A DNA stretch of 64,000 nt from Isochrysis galbana. Taxonomy: Eukaryota; Haptophyta; Isochrysidales; Isochrysidaceae. The notes under the pieces were generated by a model. It was not told the origin of the DNA. It was given only the letters and a program-made list of their open reading frames with translations, and ran no database searches. The position numbers and the translations under genes are program-made. Below are positions 20,401 through 28,684 of the stretch, piece after piece; position 1 is the first letter of the stretch; each line of letters begins with the position of its first letter. Location: contig CM030938.1 of assembly GCA_018136815.1 (NCBI GenBank), forward strand, positions 3,546,112 through 3,610,111, given 5' to 3'.

Positions 20401-23400
20401 TCTTTGATCGGGATGCCCCAAAAACCAGAGGCTAAATCGAGAGTACATAAAAAGAGAGAACTGAGCGGCCCTTGGCCGGACGCTAGCCTATCAATAGCCT
20501 CTACAATGAGGGGTAGAGGGCTATCCTCGACGCGTAGCTTGGCGTTCGTGTCGCGGTAGTCCACGCAGAATCGAACGGAGCCATCTTTCTTGCTGACCAG
20601 GACTACTCGGGAAGCCCAAGCCGAATTTGACTTGCGAATAATGCCGGCGGCTTCCATCTTGGCTACCTCCTCTTCTATGATGAGCTCGCCTGCGCGGCCC
20701 ACTCTAGACGGAGCATGCCGGTGAGGAACAGCGCCGGGGTTGAGTGGCAACTCCACCTCGAGAACGTGCGTATGGTTTGGAGCCCCCGGGTGCAACGCGA
20801 AAGCTTTGATGCGCCGGGCCAAGAGTTGGCGTACTTCTTCTCGTTGATCGTCGGAAAGAAGCCGGTCCGGATCGATGGTGGCTGAGTCGAGTAGGGCTCG
20901 TTGCTCCTCGCTCAGCGCGGTGACAGGGTCACCATCCCCCTCGCTTCCAGTCGGAGTCCAGCCCCGGTGCAACTTGAAACGCACCTGGAGCGAAGCTATC
21001 GGATGCAGAGACGGCAGGGTCAGCGCATCGACTCCGGTGTGGACGATCGTCACCGCGATGCGGTGATCGTCCGTGGGCGTGACCACCGTGGGCATTACGA
21101 GAGGGGACGAATCGAGAGCCTCGCGATTTGGTAGGCGGTCGACTAGCATCGCGCAGTCCGAATGATCTCGGAGAGCTAGCGGAACCCTGACCCAGATGGT
21201 TGCGCGGTGGAAGGCAGGAATCGTCACCGCTTGCTCCGTGTAGAGAAGATATTCGGACGAGGTAGACGCCGGAGCTTTGGCCGCAAACTCGTCGGCAGAC
21301 TCAAAGAGAGGTGTATAGAGTGGCTGTCTAGCATCAGCAGCAGCCTCACCCTCCGATCCAGCCGGGATCTCTCGTGTTGCCGTCGACCTCTCCAGAAAGT
21401 CGACAGTCAGCGGTTGACCGGGTGACATCGAGATAGCTCCGACGAAGCCGGAGTCCGCGACTGGGGGCGGCGCCGTGGAAACTCTGACTACGCATTCGGA
21501 AAGGACTCTTGAAGAGTCTTCTGCATCGCCAGAGGCCGGACGGAGGCGGAGGCTTCCTTCCGAGCTCGCGGCGTCGAGAGAAATGGTAGCGGAGTGGGCG
21601 GCCAAAAAATCGTTCCCGAGCAGAAGCATCGCGTTTCCTTCGATGACCGCGAACGAATGACGGAAGAGGCGACCGGACAAGGAGAAGACGAGGCTAGCCC
21701 GGCCCCTAGTGATGAGAAGAAGGCCGTCCGGCCCATGTAGGTTGGGGACGGTAGCGTCCGATACGCGTTCGACGCAAGCGTCTTCAGGTAGTCGATCGAG
21801 AAGAGCAGTGGTGATTACTGACGGGCCCGCTCCAGTGTCAGCCAGGGTGCTGTTCACCGTGAGGGCAACGTCCGGGAGAACGAACCCTTGAGCTGCGCGG
21901 TCGCCATCGGCACGGCAGACCACGAGATCGCGGACATAGAGGCAGTGACGAGGGTAGAGTGGCGGCGGAGTGTCCGCGATAGATTCCACCGGAAGTGAGG
22001 TTCCGGCTCCGGGTGACAGGGTGGTTGGATTGGAGGCTAGCCTGGACGGAGAAGATTCATCGACGTGGGGCACTCGCTCGATAGCGGCGGCCACCGTCTG
22101 CGGCACGAATGGTATTGAAGAGTATGGGGATGCCTTTGCTGAATTAGAGGGGTTAGGCACGCCATCATAGCCTAGCCCTCGACGGTCCGTCGGATGCCGA
22201 GGTTGATCCATTTGGCGTGACCATTCCTTCTCCAGGGACTTCTGCAAGTCTGTCTTCGGAAGCTTCGACAACTCGGAAAAACCAGCCGCACTGAGGCCCC
22301 TAGCGGCAGCCCCATCGCCACACAATGCCTGTGGAGTACCTTCTCCGTCGGCGGCGTCGGAGGGCTTGGTCTCGAGGGTCTGCATGCTCCGGTGTTCTGG
22401 CATCTCGGGCGTATCATCTTCTCCCGAGTCGGGCCCAACATCCCCGTTTTCAAGTGGCCTTTCGGCTACGACCGAACCGGTCGGTTCGGCCACTCCTTCG
22501 TCGCCAGCCGTGAAGGAGGCGCTCGGAGATAGTGCATTGATGCCTTGAGAGCCCAGTCGAGACAAGATGGGAGGTTCCGACGGCTCCGCAGCTGCCGCTT
22601 GCTCAGCGATTTCTTGGGCGATGGAAGGCGTGACATCCCGCCACCGATGGACCCCCGAAATTACATCACGGTCGAAGACCTGCCACTTGCTGCGGCGCTT
22701 CTTCACCGTGTTTGGAGGGCCTGGCGTTGTAGAGCGGTCCTTCATGGGCCACTCCCACGGCGTGAAGCAGTCCACTTCCGCCACGGTCCCGTCTTGCGAT
22801 GCGTTGGTTTCCGAGTCCTTCCGATGAAGCAGGCGAGACGCATCGGCAACGGGGCCCGCGTCTGAGATCACGACAACCGAATCAGACACTGGCGAACCGC
22901 TGGGAGGCGTGAGGTGAGAGCTAGAAGCTGCTTCGCCTCTCCCCTCCATGAAGCGAGCCAGAGCCGTCCTCGGCTCAGCCAGTTCGAAGCCGGTCGAGCA
23001 GAGCGAAGGGCGTTCTCTCAAGCTGGCAGCAGCTTGGGAAATTGCCCAGTCCACCGTGAAGTCGAGCGAACGCGACGCCTTGGCTTTGCGCGCATAACGG
23101 CGCAAGACTGGCATCCACTGGGCCGCCATTGCACCGGCAATGCCCACATAGGTGCGGCTGCGAAGGGCGCCACGGTGAGGCGACGGCGATAGATCCGCCA
23201 TCGCGGATAGACGTCCCTCGACAATCTTCGAAGGCTGCAGGGGCGGGAGTGAAGCCGTCAGGTACAGGCCAGTTGCCTTTTGATGGCCCGTGCCGTGCTG
23301 CCACGGCTGCACAAACTGCCGCGGTCGCAACCCCCCGACTAAGGCAGAGGCTTCCGCGTGCATTCGAGGATTTTCGACGGCAACGAAAGGCGCGTCGGCG

Positions 23401-24962
23401 CTTGCCATGGCGAGGAAGACTCTAGCGGCGGATTCGAGAGCCTGGCGACGTCCCGGTTCCCGATCGAGCCACTGGCAACTCACCGCCGACAAATACGTGC
23501 ACGGCGGATGCGCGACCACGAGGTCCCAACCGAGATTTTGAATGTGAAGAGCATCTCCGCAGAAGTGGGGAATGTAGTCGATCTCCGACGGTCGTAGATC
23601 GCACGTCGCGACGTGCGCTCCGGCAAGTAGGAACATCGAAGACACGACCCCGCTAGCTTCACCGACGACTAGAACGCGGGGTGGAGGAATCCCCTCGGCC
23701 GCGTCGAACGTCACGGCGTCGTGGATCGCTGCCAACTCAGCGCAAAGCTCGTCAAAATGCGTCGGCAACACGGCAGAGGGCGATGCATGAGTGCTCGCGT
23801 CCGGCCGCCGCAAGGCTAGAGCAGCTTCGGCGAGATGGCGGGGCAAGATGACGGAGGAACCGCTAGCCCGGGCACGGGAGGCGGCTAACATTTGAAGCTC
23901 GCGCGTAGGGGCGCGGGCAGCTTCAGTAGACTTGGCGGCCGAGGAACAACCAACCACGGCGATCCGGTGGATGGCCTCGGCAGTAGAATTCAGGGGGAGG
24001 GGGTCGTCGCCCTCAAGTTTCGGTGGGCTAGACCTGAAGGGGGTTGGCCCCGGCGGGCGATCCCTGGAATGGGGATCCTCCGGAGAGCCGAGAGAAAGAG
24101 GAGACGCCGGCGTCCATGTGGTGCGCGACGTGGGATCGTAATCGACGGCCCCTGCGTCTCCCGAGGCTGGAGTGACCACGGCGTGAGCGCGGAAAGCCGC
24201 AGCTCCCTTGGAACCTTCAACTTCATCGACCCCGGAAGCCGACCCTTCCGGGTCGGGAACCAGGTCAGAAACGAGAACAGGTGCAACTTCGAGACGAGAG
24301 AATGAACACGATGACGGAGAAATATAACGAACCGGGGAGAGAGGTGAAGAGGAGACACTAGTCTCCGCCTCAACAGCACGAGAACCTACGGTAGACAACG
24401 ACGATTCGTCCGCAGAGCGGCTCCGGCTATGGCCCTTGGGAGAGAGGTCTCCAGAGGGGTCCCGCCGGGAAAGAGCAGAAACAGGTAAAGCAGCAACAAC
24501 GTTTTCGTACGCGGCAGCGGCCACGTCGGACCTATCCATAGAACCTAGAGCAGAAGATGATACCGAGTCGACAGCCCTCGAGGGCTTCACAACTGTTCGT
24601 TTACGAAACGAAGAGACCGAAGACGCGTCGAATCCACCTAGCCCACCCCCTTGGGCAGGGCCGTCGGGGGGTGAATCCAGGGATGAAGATGCGACGAAAG
24701 ACCTAGGAGAGTTAGAAGAAACCGATGACAGCATAGTATCCGTAGAAATAGATTCCAAGAGGGGCAGCGAGCGAGAATCGGCCCCTAACATCCTAATAGC
24801 GTGCGGAGTAATAGAAGAACTTGTAGACGTACACGAATTTCGGAGAGTCGGGTCGCGACTATCTCCGGGGCAAACCTGTTTCCAGGAGCCCGGGTCAAGT
24901 GTCGACTCCGGCTTCCGAGATAGCCGTCCGGCGGGGGCTTCAGCCGGCGAGGCGGCTCCCAC
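17478..24962 (-). CDS. pol: Ty3/gypsy chromovirus-type pol polyprotein with a methyltransferase-like domain
   Basis: Uninterrupted 2494-residue ORF. Domain order: Ser/Pro-rich region (1-400); methyltransferase-like domain (about 420-625) with Val-Leu-Val-Val-Gly-Glu at 427, Pro-Pro-Cys at 486-488 and Glu-Asn-Pro at 530-532; linker; retropepsin with Asp-Thr-Gly at 1042; reverse transcriptase with Tyr-Leu-Asp-Asp at 1571-1574; RNase H with Asp 1737 in Lys-Thr-Asp-Gly-Ala-Ser; integrase zinc module His/His/Cys/Cys from 2041; integrase core with first Asp 2108; and a chromodomain near 2398-2455 (Glu-Tyr-Ile-Val-Glu, then Tyr-Leu-Val-Lys-Trp-Arg-Gly-Tyr). RT before RNase H before integrase plus the terminal chromodomain identifies Ty3/gypsy chromoviruses, which target heterochromatin. 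The enzyme set would copy RNA in cytoplasmic particles and integrate cDNA in the nucleus. The absence of stops suggests recent activity. The gag ORF lies upstream on the same strand. Confidence 0.93.
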   Translation of the reverse strand: MGAASPAEAPAGRLSRKPESTLDPGSWKQVCPGDSRDPTLRNSCTSTSSSITPHAIRMLGADSRSLPLLESISTDTMLSSVSSNSPRSFVASSSLDSPPDGPAQGGGLGGFDASSVSSFRKRTVVKPSRAVDSVSSSALGSMDRSDVAAAAYENVVAALPVSALSRRDPSGDLSPKGHSRSRSADESSLSTVGSRAVEAETSVSSSPLSPVRYISPSSCSFSRLEVAPVLVSDLVPDPEGSASGVDEVEGSKGAAAFRAHAVVTPASGDAGAVDYDPTSRTTWTPASPLSLGSPEDPHSRDRPPGPTPFRSSPPKLEGDDPLPLNSTAEAIHRIAVVGCSSAAKSTEAARAPTRELQMLAASRARASGSSVILPRHLAEAALALRRPDASTHASPSAVLPTHFDELCAELAAIHDAVTFDAAEGIPPPRVLVVGEASGVVSSMFLLAGAHVATCDLRPSEIDYIPHFCGDALHIQNLGWDLVVAHPPCTYLSAVSCQWLDREPGRRQALESAARVFLAMASADAPFVAVENPRMHAEASALVGGLRPRQFVQPWQHGTGHQKATGLYLTASLPPLQPSKIVEGRLSAMADLSPSPHRGALRSRTYVGIAGAMAAQWMPVLRRYARKAKASRSLDFTVDWAISQAAASLRERPSLCSTGFELAEPRTALARFMEGRGEAASSSHLTPPSGSPVSDSVVVISDAGPVADASRLLHRKDSETNASQDGTVAEVDCFTPWEWPMKDRSTTPGPPNTVKKRRSKWQVFDRDVISGVHRWRDVTPSIAQEIAEQAAAAEPSEPPILSRLGSQGINALSPSASFTAGDEGVAEPTGSVVAERPLENGDVGPDSGEDDTPEMPEHRSMQTLETKPSDAADGEGTPQALCGDGAAARGLSAAGFSELSKLPKTDLQKSLEKEWSRQMDQPRHPTDRRGLGYDGVPNPSNSAKASPYSSIPFVPQTVAAAIERVPHVDESSPSRLASNPTTLSPGAGTSLPVESIADTPPPLYPRHCLYVRDLVVCRADGDRAAQGFVLPDVALTVNSTLADTGAGPSVITTALLDRLPEDACVERVSDATVPNLHGPDGLLLITRGRASLVFSLSGRLFRHSFAVIEGNAMLLLGNDFLAAHSATISLDAASSEGSLRLRPASGDAEDSSRVLSECVVRVSTAPPPVADSGFVGAISMSPGQPLTVDFLERSTATREIPAGSEGEAAADARQPLYTPLFESADEFAAKAPASTSSEYLLYTEQAVTIPAFHRATIWVRVPLALRDHSDCAMLVDRLPNREALDSSPLVMPTVVTPTDDHRIAVTIVHTGVDALTLPSLHPIASLQVRFKLHRGWTPTGSEGDGDPVTALSEEQRALLDSATIDPDRLLSDDQREEVRQLLARRIKAFALHPGAPNHTHVLEVELPLNPGAVPHRHAPSRVGRAGELIIEEEVAKMEAAGIIRKSNSAWASRVVLVSKKDGSVRFCVDYRDTNAKLRVEDSPLPLIVEAIDRLASGQGPLSSLFLCTLDLASGFWGIPIKESHKHITAFTTHRGKYEFNFLPFGIQSGPSYMCRLMDIVLGALAWEICMPYLDDVGIWSTGVGPSEEARAQASFEQMLHRLDLVLERLEWAGLTCKMSKCVFFATSTEYLGHVVSREGLKMDPKKVAAVADIDPSSINSLEAVRSFLGLCSYYRRFIRQFAAKAAPLTALTRKGCDVAKESQSEECRRAIQELKTAITSEPVLTPPRDDRPFIVKTDGASKLGIAGILSQLGDDNRERVVGYYARSLTSAERHWTVTEIELLAALESIRNWRPYLWGRRFKLVVDHSALRWLHTMKDQVSGGPASRLTRWALKLAEYRFDVEHKPGAVHQDADGLSRLASLEPEHEDEPLAGPASLAVREPGSESLAEHERSHPVAAITRSVATARGLQALDRSRRRASDSGPAIKSSYLAPGTPTSEEMRAALAEDPFVEPPLGSGETVNHEPSGQGSPPPAVASGPIADDDSCSSSVAPAPAQQSKMFRRFVVHDGLVYYRTVLDSTDPDSLVLYVPPLLRSRYLFAYHDRSGHLGVSRMSGLLRTRVYWPGMSSDVASYVRECHECTLAKPLPRALASPSGLSVGTYPFDVVYCDVLSLAPTHNFVPGVSGYDKLVVFIDSLTRWIEAEPSNGDPSSEVALDMFIRLIVTRYGVPRQLRTDAGSNLCSVLVSRILELTGTDLSSTEPYRHEGVGFVERAQQTLIRLMRASNEGGSHWVDHLPFLLLSLRASSGRVTSRSPASLIFGRELRLPAQLSDPKTVSPTALEAASADVRSYASRLNASLRLSWSSALEATLAAQAESVRDATIKSQRPARFEPGDRVCMRLPGHANKLQFIYSGPYRVVEALSDTRYRLRDLENRLVKEEVHISNLRPYHTFVDEEPLADDEYIVEKLLDRRSHGDSIEYLVKWRGYALREATWEPRSELLRRCSDLLDDYDRSVEETCPEDVESPEATSSSARDTPLPPVLDAPSSRTRSRLHSR
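23090..23700 (-). other. Domain feature: phage-type DNA cytosine methyltransferase-like module inside pol
   Basis: Within the pol ORF this stretch contains, in order: a beta-strand/Gly-rich turn (Val-Leu-Val-Val-Gly-Glu-Ala-Ser-Gly-Val), Thr-Cys-Asp-Leu, Asp-Leu-Val-Val-Ala-His-Pro-Pro-Cys-Thr-Tyr-Leu, Ala-Val-Glu-Asn-Pro, Val-Gln-Pro-Trp-Gln-His-Gly, Lys-Ala-Thr-Gly-Leu-Tyr-Leu, Leu-Pro-Pro-Leu and Arg-Thr-Tyr-x-Gly-Ile-Ala. This is the block order of phage and bacterial proteins annotated as DNA cytosine methyltransferase-like. Motif I (SAM binding), motif IV (Pro-Cys with catalytic Cys) and motif VI (Glu-Asn) of C5-methyltransferases can be placed. A separate target-recognition domain is not obvious. 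Activity is inferred, not shown. Confidence 0.75.
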
Positions 24963-25127
24963 CGTCGAAGACTGAATGGAGCTAGAGACAGGGGGAGAAT
25001 CGCCGCGTTGACAGCTCTTCTCCCCAAGCGACGTAGGGATCGGATCGGGATGGTGGTGGTGGCGTTCGGGCCCACCGCCCGCGATGTTCTCCGCCAGGGT
25101 TTGAAGGACGGGGACCCCGCCGGACCC

Positions 25128-25836
25128 CTACTGAGGCTTAACCCGGACCATCGAGCGAAGAAGCTTATGAATGTGCTCGTCCGATCCGCACTCTCCGCAG
25201 CCAGCCTCACACAGAAAGCGGATATATGGCTGACAGATGACGGGGTTGTGAGCACCGTCTCCCGTGCCATATTTCCAGGCTTCGCTGGATGGAGTGCCAG
25301 GAGGAGCTTGAGGTCGGAAAGCGCAGAAGGCACAGCCGTTTTCGTTCGTCCATTCGGTGATTCCCCTATTGATATCGTCCGTTCGTGGAGTTTCCATTGA
25401 ATTATCGGCCGGTCGGCACTTTGCTAGCGCCGCCGAGACCCTTGGGTGCTTGGCATAGCCTGCTACGGCCCAGAAGCGGGCTCGGGCCCGATTCCAAAGC
25501 TCGGGCGTCCACCGGGATACGCCCAAATCGGGCGGTAGCCCTTGGCCGTTCGCCGGCGGATCGCAGCGACGGCTGGGCGGCCGAGACGAGCCTCCCTTTC
25601 GACCCGGTGGATCGGTCAGTATAGCCGGCAACGGTGAGTTGGAGTGGTAACTTGCCGGCGGTGCAGCAGCCCGATAATCAGGCTTCGAAGCAGGCGAATG
25701 TCCCTGTCCGCGAAGAGCTTCCGCCACGGTAGCTTGGACGGCCGCCTGCACGGCGGCAACCATGTCCGTGGTCGAAGCGGTCTTCTGGGACGAGGAAGTC
25801 TCGTTCTTTGCCTCGCCTGAGGCTTTAGTGCGTACG
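25128..25836 (-). CDS. gag: Gypsy element 1 gag-like ORF (5' end lost in gap)
   Basis: The minus-strand frame, open from the gap to a stop at 25128, encodes about 235 residues. The first part is Ala/Gln-rich and helical, then comes a basic Pro-rich linker, then Trp-Thr-Pro-Glu-Leu-Trp with a helical segment. The C-terminal 70 residues contain Cys-Ala-Phe-Cys, a Trp-Lys-Tyr-Gly-Thr-Gly-Asp-Gly-Ala-His block and four further Cys ending in Cys-Gly-Glu-Cys-Gly. This could bind zinc and RNA, but it is not the CCHC knuckle usual for gypsy nucleocapsid. A homologous remnant lies at 42538-43110. It is separated from pol by 165 bp, so pol may be made by reinitiation, internal initiation or frameshifting. 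The role as gag is inferred from position. Confidence 0.65.
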
Positions 25837-25936
25837 NNNNNNNNNNNNNNNNNNNNNNNNNNNNNNNNNNNNNNNNNNNNNNNNNNNNNNNNNNNNNNNN
25901 NNNNNNNNNNNNNNNNNNNNNNNNNNNNNNNNNNNN
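25837..25936. other. Assembly gap (100 N)
   Basis: Exactly 100 N, placed between the gag ORF (minus strand) and an LTR fragment in the opposite orientation. The 5' LTR and gag start of element 1 are missing here, so the join is suspect. Confidence 0.98.
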
Positions 25937-26746
25937 ATTTGCCATTTGCCATCTCCCCTTGGAGATCAGTGTAGGTTCGCTTCTTAGGTGAGGGAATCTT
26001 TCCCCTGGATGCAAGTTACATGCAAGCCCTTGGCCCCTTTTGGTGTTTCTTTCCCTTGGTTGCTACTCAGGGTTGTGCGTTAGAAGCGTCTAGAAGGTTC
26101 ACGCTCAACGGCAAGATTTCTTCCGTCGCGAAGATATCTCCTTGCGATCTGTGTCCGAAGTGATCGCCGCGGTCGTGCGACATGACGCTCCCCTTCGGAC
26201 TCTCCGCCACGTGGGAAGTTACAAGGGAGACACGCTCCGGCCGTCGCTGCGGAGTCTCTCTCTCTCGCTCGCTCTCTCTCTCCGTATCTCGCGACGTGTT
26301 TGGGTTATCGGTGATTTGGGGATTTGGGGTCGCGGTTGCTCGATGTTTCGCTTCGTTTGGGTGAATGATTCCGGTGTGTTCGTGAGTCGTTGTATCCTGT
26401 TGTTCTCAGGTTCGTTGTCCGTCGTTCCGTCGTTGTTCGCTGCGTCGCTGCACTCAAGCAGTCTAGGCTCCCTCCCTGAGGGAAGAGTTCTTTGTAGGTC
26501 TAACAATCTCTTACAACCCAACGCACTAGGGCCGCTAGCTAGGAGCGCCTCACCGCCCCACAGCCCTTCGTTATTCGCCGTTCGTTCTCAGTCCAGACAC
26601 CCAAATGGGGATGCCCGATGCCCGACCCCATCTAGAATTTCATTCACCCGACTCCCGGCGGGGAGGAGGACCAAAGCGCCGCGCTAACCGCCGGTGCCGC
26701 TCGCGACGGAGTGGCTCAGAGCCCTCCGGTAGCGCTCGACTCGACA
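25937..26746 (+). mobile_element. LTR type A, 3' part, in plus orientation
   Basis: Matches the last 800 bp of the element 1 LTR in reverse orientation: TTTGCCATCTCCCCTTGGAG at the left, the (CT)n block at about 26250-26285, and CTCGACTCGACA at the right end (26746). It is opposite in orientation to the adjacent gag/pol and so cannot be the 5' LTR of element 1 as assembled. Confidence 0.8.
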
Positions 26747-27339
26747 GAATACCGAATATGTGGCTCAGAGAAGGTCCAACTGCAGAAGCGGCCCAACTGC
26801 AGAAAGAAACTACTCAACTGCAGAAACTGCCCACCCTCCTCGCCTATCGCCCTCTCCTTGCCTGCCGCCCACCCTCCTTTGCCTGCCACCCCTTCGTCGC
26901 CTGCCACCCACCCTCCTCGCCCACTGCCCCCTTCACCGACCCACACTCCCCTTGTATCATAATCGCGCATGGACTCCTCCCCTGAAGCGTCCTAATTAAC
27001 TTCTTAATAGTCTCACCGCACACGCGGCCGTGGACCCTCTACTTTCTACTCACGCAGCAAAACTTTCTACACCCCCTCTCTCCCGGCCCTTTCCCCCCCC
27101 GCCATCAGGCGACTCCCCCCGTGCACTACTAGGGGGATAGGGGAAAAGGGCTTAGATATGGTCGGTGGCCCGCGCCCCCCCCCCGGTGATCCGTTCCCCT
27201 CTTCCTCCTATGCCTACCGGGCTGGCGGCGTCCTCAGTCCCGACTTCTCCTGTAAACAGGTGCGGGACTTACATATTTTCCGGTGAGCGGAGCCCTCGCT
27301 CCGCCCACCCCCTTCTCCGCGCTCTCTCTCCCCTCTCCT
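26747..27339. other. Intergenic with CTGCAGAA and CCTGCC repeat words
   Basis: AACTGCAGAAA-like words recur four times at 26775-26835. A pyrimidine-rich stretch with repeated CTGCC and CCACCCTCC words follows to about 26930. A C-run lies at 27174-27184. No gene is recognised. Confidence 0.5.
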
Positions 27340-27745
27340 GCAGGCACGCGCGATGGCGCGCCTGCGACAGGCCTGCAGCTGCCTCTGGCGACCCCTGGAG
27401 GCCCCTGGAGGCCAGCTCAGGGGGCAGAGGAGGCTGGGGCTGGGCCCTGGTCTCCCCTGCCTCTCCCTCGCTGGCGCTCCTGGGCCTCAGGGGCCCCCAC
27501 TCTGCACCTGTCTGCCTGTCGAACAGGGGGGGAGGGGGGGTTGGAGCGATGGGCTGGCCACGAGGGGCCAGGACGCGCGAATCAGGCGAGCCTGTCAGGG
27601 AGAGAGTGGGTCAGCAGGGCAGTGGCCTCCTGGCAAGCCATCAGGCATGCCAGGAGGATGGGTGGTTCCTCCCCCACGGCAGGGGAGGAGTGGAGAGAGG
27701 GGGGGGCTCGTGCCCCCCCATGGGCGAACCAAGTATAAACTTAGT
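27340..27745 (-). repeat. Dispersed repeat family R2, inverted copy
   Basis: The reverse complement carries all R2 blocks, including the outer AACTAAGTTTATACTTGG end at 27728-27745 and the GGGGCAGAGGAGGCTGGGGC core. It is longer than the 15-kb copy. Confidence 0.6.
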
Positions 27746-27879
27746 TGCCCCTGAAGCGTCCTAGGGAACCAGAAAGTCGTCCTTCGTTCTGAGCTCCACC
27801 TGGACACGGAGAAGTTCATCCTGCCGTTGATTGAGCCTACTGTTTTTCATCATCATGAAAGGGGTTCATGACCAACGTG

Positions 27880-28060
27880 GGAGTGATGGCGATTGAACGC
27901 TTTTCCATGTGTAGGCTGACTGTGATTGAACGCTTTTCCATCTGTGGGGTGTTGGTGATTGAACGCTTTTCCATGGGCCATGGGTAGGCTGATTGTGATT
28001 GAACGCTTTCCCATCGGTGGGTGATGGTGATTGAGCGCTTCTCGCCTCGCTACAACGCCA
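27880..28060. repeat. GATTGAACGCTTTTCCAT word repeats
   Basis: The word GATTGAACGCTTTTCCAT occurs three times exactly and twice with one or two changes, at irregular 30-45 bp spacing, separated by variable GTAGGCTG or GGTGTTGG spacers. A related TTGAACGCTTTTGG lies at 28279. The word is constant and the spacing irregular, so this is not a simple satellite. Confidence 0.7.
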
Positions 28061-28429
28061 CAACCCGCAACCCGCCACAACTCATTGGTGCTCGTGCACG
28101 TAACGACACGAGCGAGAAGGGGAGACATGTGGATCGTGATTTCATTCAACGAGATATCGACCCTGCCCCAAATCGAGTAAATGGAGTAAGACCACGTGTG
28201 TGTTTCAACGTGTGAAGTGTCAAGTTGACTCAAGTAACCTCCAGGTGACAACGAAAGGTGCTAGCAGGGATGGGGATAATTGAACGCTTTTGGTCTCGGC
28301 ACATGCCAAAAGCAAAAGCAAAAGGCAAAAGGCATGTGGATGTGGCTTGAGGTTGACTGACAGGTCCCCTCCGAGGGGCGATAGTGCCTGAGGGGAGGGC
28401 CGCGAGGCACTCCCCCCATGACCCCTACT

Positions 28430-28566
28430 GTAGAAGTAGGTTGGGGGAGATACCGTAAGGGTGACATCGTAAATCGTAAAGCCGTGAAGGGGGGGGGTGT
28501 TCGATACCAGAATGGGGAGTGCGATACCCAAGGGGGGTCGATACCGAAAGGGGGGGGGGTCGATGG
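28430..28566. repeat. CGATACC / CCGTAAG word island with G-runs
   Basis: CGATACC, GATACCG and ATCGTAAA words recur within 130 bp. They are interspersed with runs of six to ten G. Confidence 0.5.
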
Positions 28567-28684
28567 CAACGGCGATCGCGCGCGATGGGATTGGCAGAGG
28601 GAAGAGAGAAGAGGGAGGGAGGGGGCGCCTCGCGAGAGGGGGATGGTGGGTGGGATGTGCGGAGGCGGTGCGCGAGGAAAGACG

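Noticed and set aside
23090-23700. A bacterial restriction-modification gene or prokaryotic contamination
   Set aside because: The domain is in frame with protease, RT, RNase H, integrase and chromodomain of a gypsy polyprotein and recurs in a second element.
25937-26746. Treating this LTR as the 5' LTR of the intact gypsy element
   Set aside because: It is in the opposite orientation to gag and pol, and the gap between them leaves the join unproven.
27880-28060. A CRISPR-like array
   Set aside because: Spacers are short, variable in length and partly shared, the word is not palindromic, and the genome is eukaryotic.
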